Shown here: positions 57,271 to 64,000 of the stretch, piece after piece | How positions within the stretch are numbered: the stretch's first letter is position 1 | Layout: each line of letters begins with the position of its first letter | Source of the DNA: Isoetes taiwanensis | Taxonomy: Eukaryota > Streptophyta > Lycopodiopsida > Isoetales > Isoetaceae | Assembly (NCBI GenBank): GCA_021234155.1 | Contig: JAJEKV010000562.1 | Coordinates: 1-64,000 of the forward strand | Reading direction: 5' to 3' | Length of the DNA: 64,000 nucleotides | Translations under genes and position numbers: made by a program | Notes under the pieces: model-generated | The model's input: the letters and a program-made list of their open reading frames with translations, nothing else | The model's database searches: none | Told to the model about the DNA's origin: nothing

Positions 57271-60200
57271 CTGCAGAAATTAAACATTAGATTGGTGAAT
57301 GCAGTAACGGAGATCAAACTTGACGTATTCAAGATATAAGCTACATCTTAGCTTTGTGTTGTAAGTAAGATAAAAAATAGATCAATAATGCATCAGTAAA
57401 AGCACAGCTCCAAAGCATAAAACATTTTATCTTGCCTTCTAGGTCTTTACGTCAGCAACATTGTTTAATCTAAACCAATGACTTGTACATGGAACTGAGG
57501 AAAAGTTTTGTTGGCAAATAAGACATGAAGAGAAGAAACAAACCTACATAAAGTTTAGGAAGATACAAATTTAAAATCAAGGCCTTTGCATATGAATTTT
57601 TTGTGCTGATTAAGTTCTACACGCCTCTCCTGAGCTTGTTCTCAACCATGTCAAGAAATCCAAAGTGTTTGCATATGCTGAATAGATTAAATAGCAACAG
57701 AAAGAATTGAAAGAGCCCTAATTTTGCTTACCTTGTAGAAAATATAACAACAGAACTTCACTTCCATAGTTGTTTACTGACCAACGAAGGCAAGGTCTAC
57801 TCCCCAATCAGCGATATGGTTTCAAGGCATCTAAAGCTTACAAATCCTCCAAATGGCTGGAGCTGGCATGTGACTTACACGGTATCTGATTGGAATTGGC
57901 ATATTATGGCCTGATATTATGGCTTTCTTATAGGTATTTGAAGAGATATACATGGATTTGGAAAGGATATCAAGCACTGCCTTTTGTTTTCCCATGTTGG
58001 TTACATAAAAGGTTCCTTAGAATGCAAGATTTTATATTGGACACAATTGAGTAACTACCTTATGGCATTCCAAAGATAAAGTGGGATAAACTATGATGTG
58101 GAAACTGAAGCCCTTAAACCATTCTACAACTATGTTTGCAGCAAGTGAAGTATTAGCCATAGCTTCTGGATAGATTCGTTGGCTCTGGAATGCTACAATG
58201 CAGAGTTTAAGGCAGTTTATTTGCAAACTCAACAGGTCTTCCATTCTTTTTTTGTTGCAATGACAGAGAATTGTTTCTACTTTTGGAAAAGGGTTTGGAG
58301 CTATTTGTAATATTGTAGTTTTTATACAGGAACGAGGTCCCTTCGGGCATAATAACATGTCTGGCAATTATGCGTACAACGTGAAGACATATAAATCTGA
58401 TGTAAGTGTGAAGTTGGATTCAACATGATTAAAATTAACTTGAGAGCGAGCCCAAGGCTTGAAATATGTTAGTTCAAGTGAGCTCAAGCCAAGTATCGAA
58501 GTGATATTCATTGCTGGAATTAATAGCTCATGGATACATGTGGATGTAAACATGATAGCGGCAGGATTGCTCTATGTAGTATCATCAAGTCTTTCAAGTC
58601 TTTGGTAGAAGATATAGTGTGCCTTGCCCCTTATCGCGCAATGCCTTCGAGCTATGCCGCCTTTTCTTCAGGCTATGGGGCCCGTTCTTCAGTCTATAGC
58701 CTCTTCAAGCTATGGCGCCTACTTACACCATTTCGACTAAGGCAAGAAAGGAGATACATTTCCAGCTGAGGATGGCTGAGCCCATTCTGGTTGACCTAAG
58801 ATATAGCTTATTCCGTAGGAGGTAATAAAGGAGATGGGATACAAAAGAGATGGTCCAAATGTTGTCTGCTAGCTTGTTTAGCCATAGATTAGTGGCTTAG
58901 TTTCTTTCCAAGGCTTGTGCAGCTCTTACCTATTTCGGATGCAGGATGTAGAAGCAGCTTTATCCTATTTTGTTGCAAAAGACAGAGCAATTCTTACATA
59001 TTTTGGATGCAAGAGTATCAATTCTTGTGCATGCCAAATAGGGATGCTTCTTTATCAATTCAGAATGGTATATGCCTTTTCTTTGGGTCTTATCTACAAG
59101 TTTTATTGCTTCTTTCACTTTTAGGTTATTGAATTTGGCTTATTGGGCGCACAACAAGGAGCTTCTCTTTTATTGGAACCCTGGAGTTATTTGGAGTTTT
59201 TGATGGGCATAATAGGACTGAGGCCTTGCTGTGAATTCCTTTTACAATAGGTTTCTTCAAAAGTTAAATTCCTAGTTGGATTAGATTATCATAAAATTAT
59301 GACAAAATGTTCTCTTTGGTTGCTAAATTGTGACAAAATGTTCTCTGTGGTCTGCTAAATTGTAAACTGCTACTGAAGGTCTTGGTAGAGTTATTAAACC
59401 AAAGCACATGCCGAGTATATTGGATGACAATTACATGAAAATATACTGTTGCAACTATAGAAACTAGAGCAAAACGTCTACAGCGGAAGATATTGGAGCC
59501 AAGCTTAGTGAAGAAGCTGCCCAGCCGTGCAGATGGAGGATAACTGGGGATGCATTTACGAGCTTTATTGTTGTCCATGGCTAGCGCGATTTCACTTTGT
59601 CACACTTTTCTATTTCAAAGCATTTTAGAGGATGTCTCCTTTATTAGTTATATAGATATCCAGCTCTATTTGCCTAAAATATTATAACTCCAAATTTAAG
59701 ATTGTTAAAATTACGTGAATATTTGGAGTAATTTTATTTTTACATATTGTTATATATGCTTGATTTCGATAGATAAATGATTATTTCTTATGTGATGTCA
59801 ATAAAAAAAATTGTTATTTCAAGTATATTTGTTGTTTTAATGCTATATGATCTATCGATGTAATTTCAAGAAAACAAGTCCTTCCTGTGCCTTATTTAAA
59901 GTAAATGCAAATAATTAACCATAGAATTCAAAAATACTAGATGCTCTAAAAATAATGCTTATTTGACGCGATTTTGGAATAGACATAATCCCAAAATAAT
60001 TGAATGATGATGGTTTAAAGTCTTGGTGGAGCATGTCCTTCTATATGGGGTCGAAGTCGGGGGCCAGTAGTATCCCTTACTACGTGGAATGACATGGAGC
60101 AAGAAAGTCTTCTTAACACGGGCACTAGGAGTGAAGCCTACGGCCCTAGTGGGCAACCATCGATCGCCACATTGTCTACTTTCAAAAGGTGGTCAATATA

Positions 60201-60349
60201 GACGATGCTCGCCTCCCCAACTTGGCTTACACCGTAGCAATGGGGCCGCAATGCGTCAAGGTCTGCAAGAGGGAAAAGAGAGCTCATTAGCTTGCTAGGT
60301 GGAATCTGCAAGAGCACATGTGTATACAAGTGCAAACAGAAGCAGATTG
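57271..60349. other. Non-coding region with minor repeats
   Basis: No gene supported. 58640-58735 has four imperfect ~22-base units around CTTCNNGCTATGGCGCC. 59302-59358 has a ~35-base duplication of CAAAATGTTCTCTNTGGT followed by GCTAAATTGT. 60040-60300 is more GC-rich and may be eroded LINE 5' to the end listed next. Confidence 0.45.
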
Positions 60350-60492
60350 CCGTGCAGTACCTTTTCCCTCGAAAACCCTTCGGAGTGGGGTTTCTTTAAT
60401 CTGGATAGTAATAAGTCGCCAACACTCCTTTGTTGGGTCCCACAACCGATTGGTCTTCCTGAACGATAAAATCAATTCAATTCAATTCAATT
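60350..60492 (+). repeat. LINE 3' end with (CAATT)n tail
   Basis: Plus-strand copy of the shared LINE 3' UTR: CCTTTTCCCTCGAAAACCC, GGGGTTTCTTTAATCTGG, GGTCCCACAACCGATTGGTC, then GATAAAAT and (CAATT)4 at 60471-60492. Clearly homologous to the ends at 26254, 32409 and 39726, but with another tail unit. Confidence 0.7.
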
Positions 60493-61596
60493 TCTTTCTA
60501 AAGGTTGCGTGCTTCCTTTTTTCATATCAAATGCATTTACTCCGTTGTCTACATCATGCTGATAGATTCCTCTATAAACAATGATGAATAGCATCTGCTA
60601 TAAGAACTATCGCAGATTGGTACAAGCCTGGCCACCTCTTGTCATGAGAGGCATTCAGTAAGTTCTTGTCATATAAATGGGATAGAATTTGAAGTTCTTG
60701 TCATAATAAATGGGATAAAATTTGGACTCATATTGCTGAGTTTCTCTTCTGCATAATTATGGGAACGCCTCATCTCTTCTGTGTATGAGTTGCTTCATGA
60801 CTATGAAGCCTTACCCCCATCTTCAAGTCCCTCACATTGAAAAACTGTTTGGACATGGATGTGGAATAAATTGCTCTATTCCGAGGTAGCAACTCTATTC
60901 TGGCAAATAATTTATAAATGTCTCGGAGTCAGAGGCGCAGGAAACAATATTATGGCCTATAATTGTTCCTCCTTTGTGAAGAGAAGAAAGTATTGATTTA
61001 CGACGGGGTTGTGGTACTGCATAGCCCTATGGCTGATACCCGGCCCATTGGTCAGACGCACATGATGCTAATCGCAAAGGCAGGATATGTGGACGATCCG
61101 ACGAAATCCAACCAAGTAACGTATTTGGTCTGTTACTTTCCATATTCAGGACTGCTGCCTTGCTTTTAAAGAGAAGCAATGGCATTGATTCTTGGTGAAA
61201 ATGCTGTAATTACAATCATCTTGCCAGCGTGAATTTCTCTACCTCAGATATACAATCAGAGTATTCTCTTTATTTAGTCTGAAACAGCCAATTGTTGAAA
61301 TTAGAAGAAAACACATTTTCTGTCTCCCAAAGTTCATTAGGTGGCACTTATCCTTGCATTTGATAAGACTTACTGGTTGCCTCCTGCTGTACAAGGCAAG
61401 GATTTTTTTGGATAATATTTTTTTAGTCTGTACTGTTATACCTTGCACATCATCAGACTATTTTAGGTGTGTCAAAATGATAATTTTATTTTATTGCCTC
61501 GTATATTTATTTCATTTGAAGCGACTGTTAGCAAATGCAAGCTCTGAGTCTTTTTGTTGGTAGATTTTAATTTTATATTTGATGGATGTACGTCTG
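60493..61596. other. Non-coding region upstream of the PPR gene
   Basis: Nothing recognisable; probably includes 5' regulatory DNA of the PPR gene. Confidence 0.4.
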
Positions 61597-61766
61597 CAAG
61601 TTAGTTGATCCTGCAGACTCTCTACTAGCAAGTACCACCGTGGCAATCTGACGTTGATAAATCAAGCGCAACGTCTTCTCACAAGTTAGTTGATCCTGCA
61701 GACTCTCTACAAGCAAGTACCACTGTGGCAATTTGACGTTGATAAATCAAGCACAACTTCTTCTCA
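61597..61766. repeat. 85-bp tandem duplication in the PPR upstream region
   Basis: CAAGTTAGTTGATCCTGCAG and the next 65 bases occur at 61597 and 61682, about 93% identical. Lies 64 bases before the PPR start codon, so it is likely in the 5' UTR or promoter. Confidence 0.9.
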
Positions 61767-61829
61767 ATCTCTTAAGGATTACTGAGTATTCCTTAAAACG
61801 GTAATAGAGATTAAACCAAGGAGTAAACC

Positions 61830-63714
61830 TTGATGAGATGGCAGGTTTCATGTGGTCTGATTCCCCTTTCCAAAGCAAGACTTCAAAGGCAAGCTGTTGG
61901 TGTCAAGACTTCAAACATAGCCACAGGACGTGAACATGAACATGGAAATGTTCCATCAAATTTGGACCTTCAATCATCTGGAAAGGTTGATGCTGGCAGA
62001 TCCTCATCAGCTAATCTGCATGATATTCCTTGCAAGAGCTTGGACCCAGTTACACTTGAGTCAAACTTGCGCAGATGTGGGAATGCCAAGGACCTCTCAC
62101 AGGGGAGACAAATTCATAGGTGCATCATACAAATGGGTCTTGGACAGGACGTGTTACTTAGTAATCTCCTTATACAAATGTATCAAAAATGTGGTGCCTT
62201 GCAAAGTGCAAAGGAAGTGTTTGATGGTATGAACAACAGAAATTCGTATTCCTGGAATATCATGATTTCTGCCTATGCACAGCGGGGCCATTTAGATGAT
62301 GCCATTTTTCTTTTCAGGCAAATGCCGCAAAAGAACATGGTCTCATGGAATACCATGATCAAAGCTTATGCAGGATGTGGAATGCTAACGGAGGCACTTC
62401 ATTTCTTTTTGCAAATGCCAAAGCGGGACGTGGTCTCCTGGACCACAATGGTCATAGGTTATGCACGGCAGGGAAAACTGGTTGATGCTTACCAAATTTT
62501 TCAGCAAATGCCAAGACGTGATGTTGTATCATGGAATACGATTATTAGTGCTTTTGCCCAGGAAGGATGTCTAAAAGAGGCGCTCTGGCTTTTTCGACAT
62601 ATGCCTGAGCCAGATGTGGTTTCATGGAATGCCATGATTGCAGGTTATGTTCAGAATGGGCATCTAGAAGAAGCGCTTAATTTCTTTCTCAAAATGCCTC
62701 AACCAGATGTGGTCTCATGGACTACGTTGCTTACAGGTTATGCACATGGAGGACACTTTAAGGAAGCCCTTTTTATTTTCCAGCAGATGCCTTGTCGTGA
62801 TTTTGTATCCTGGAATGCCATGATTACTGCATATGTACAGCATGAACGTCTTGATGAAGCCCTCTTGCTTTTCCAGCAAATGCCGCAGAAAAATGTGGCT
62901 TCCTGGAATAGCATTATTGCAGGTTATGTGTTGAAACAAGATCTGAATGAGATTTTCCAAGTCTTTCATAAAATGCAGGAAGAAGACATGAGACCCCAAT
63001 GTAGTTACCTTTTTGAACATCATTGATGCCTGTATGATACATGCAACTCTTGCTCAAGGCAGATGGTTGCACAGCTGTATTGAGGAACATGGATTTAACT
63101 CATTTGTTACCGTGCAGAATGCCTTAATTACTATGTATTCAAAGTGTGGAAGCCTGGAAGATGCACAAATGGTGTTCAATGACATGTCTCAGCGGAATAC
63201 TGTCTCTTGGAATGCTTTAATTGCAGCCTATGCACACCATGGATATGGCAATGAGGCTCTCCAGGTGGTTCAGGAAATGGAGGCAGATGGCATGGCACTT
63301 GATGAAGGGACTTTATATTGCATTCTTTTGGCAAGTAGCCATGCAAATATGGTGAACAAGGGATGCCATTACTTTCTTTATGTCAGTGGACTTCTTGCCA
63401 TTCACCCATCCTTGAAACATCATAACTGTTTCCTCGACCTTCTAGGACGCACAAACAACTTAGAAGAAGCTGAGTCATGGATTATGCATATGCCATTTGA
63501 AGCTGACGCAACATCATGGAGGGCATTGCTTGGGGCTTGCAAAACGTATGCTGATGTAAAACGAGCAAGATATGCTGCTTACAAAGTATTTGAGTTGGAT
63601 CCACAGGATTCTGCATCATATATGTTACTTGCAAATCTCCTTACAGATTTTAATTATTGCAACGATACAGAAGACACAAGAAAATTGATTGTTTCTGCAG
63701 GTAGCAACCAGTAA
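61830..63714 (+). CDS. Pentatricopeptide repeat protein, E-type C-terminus, one frameshift
   Basis: PPR proteins bind organelle RNA in a sequence-specific way and act in editing, splicing or stability. Two overlapping frames form one protein: 61830-63026 and the continuation to 63714. CCCC at 62994-62997 shifts the frame; with CCC the reading passes smoothly into NIIDACMIHATLAQGRWLHS. Corrected length would be 627 residues. Order: N-terminal extension (1-70, possible organelle-targeting peptide), PPR start (GRQIHRCIIQMGLGQDVLLS), eight consecutive 31-residue S-type repeats (about 138-385, each with VSWNxMI and QMP), then a P-L-S set (NALITMYSKCGSLEDAQMVF) and an E-like region (LLGRTNNLEEAESWI; DATSWRALLGAC). 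No DYW domain. The shift may be a real mutation or a homopolymer error. Confidence 0.88.
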
Positions 63715-63783
63715 ATCAAACACAGTAAGTTTTTATAAGGCAGGTAGCAACCAGTAAATCAAACACAGTAAGTTTTTATAAGG
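63698..63783. repeat. 43-bp tandem duplication over the PPR stop codon
   Basis: CAGGTAGCAACCAGTAAATC and the next 23 bases repeat exactly at 63698 and 63741. The first copy contains the PPR stop codon (63712-63714). The E region appears to end early here, so the duplication may mark a truncated 3' end or an exon border (CAG|GTAGCA). Confidence 0.9.
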
Positions 63784-64000
63784 CAGAGCCACAAATGTCA
63801 GCTGGTAGCTGATTTTGCTTTAGGTGTCAAAAGGATGCAACACCTTGTTAGCCTCTTTACTCTTCCATTCTTATTTAGCAAGTTCTGTCATTAACTTTAA
63901 CCACCGGTGCGAAGGCAACCTCATTAACTAGTTAAAGGTCTCTTAATCTTGATTCCCTGGTGGTCCAATATCGCATAAAATATTTACAAGTAGCTAGGCT
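63784..64000. other. Downstream of the PPR gene
   Basis: No feature recognised up to the window edge. Confidence 0.4.

Noticed and set aside
1-64000. CRISPR arrays, rRNA genes, bacterial operons
   Set aside because: No regularly spaced direct repeats with unique spacers, rRNA motifs or operon-like gene packing were seen; content is eukaryotic plant nuclear DNA.

Overview
This window looks like nuclear DNA of a land plant. The protein-coding content is plant-type: a plant organic cation/carnitine transporter (OCT) gene with a GT-AG intron, a DMP (DUF679) membrane protein, a pentatricopeptide repeat (PPR) gene with an E-type C-terminus, and fragments of callose synthase, an ABCB transporter and a TM9SF protein. 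The high density of old nested transposons and the long run of S-type PPR repeats fit a seed-free vascular plant, perhaps a fern. That last step is inference. Only three host genes look complete or nearly so: OCT (3093-4844, +), DMP (31269-31925, +) and PPR (61830-63714, +, with one frameshift).

Layout. 1-1007: 3' end of a LINE with a poly(A) tail. 3.1-4.85 kb: OCT gene. 5-8.6 kb: no gene seen. 8.66-10.6 kb (-): an ORF with a HUH motif and a YxxK motif, as in rolling-circle Rep nucleases, resembling the replitron type of transposon. 12.9-14.35 kb: CpG-rich and AT-rich tandem repeats beside a possible CACTA/EnSpm transposase remnant. 15.5-25.8 kb (-): a Ty1/copia element split inside integrase by a Ty3/gypsy element with a complete 1972-bp 3' LTR (16370-18341); the gypsy pol is itself split by a 555-bp inverted-repeat element. 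26.25-30.25 kb (-): a long decayed LINE (endonuclease, RT, zinc-finger end) split by a second copy of the same 555-bp element.

31-42 kb: DMP gene; LINE 3' ends; a Helitron-like 5' terminus followed by an ABCB first-exon fragment; a LINE with a perfect 18-bp target-site duplication; a long-TIR MITE; and a plus-strand LINE split by a 2346-bp element flanked by TTAA, which abuts a minus-strand LINE and a gypsy LTR remnant. 41.96-51.7 kb: a large inverted duplication (arms 41957-42819 and 49892-50755), a perfect ~405-bp palindrome (49029-49893), and a 6.2-kb insertion in one arm carrying pieces of PPR, callose synthase, TM9SF and other exons. The same Helitron-like 5' terminus occurs three times (32993 +, 45790 +, 51694 -), each preceded by A and each followed by an ATG-bearing exon fragment. 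52.1-52.8 kb: hAT-like MITE. 53-60 kb: non-coding with small tandem duplications. 60.35-60.49 kb: LINE 3' end. 61.6-63.8 kb: the PPR gene between two short tandem duplications.

The host genes do not form an operon or pathway. The coherent biology is the transposon load, and three things stand out: a probable gene-capturing Helitron family, a HUH Rep-like ORF, and differences between repeat copies that fall almost only at CAG/CTG sites, which may reflect CHG methylation or a sequencing artefact linked to it.
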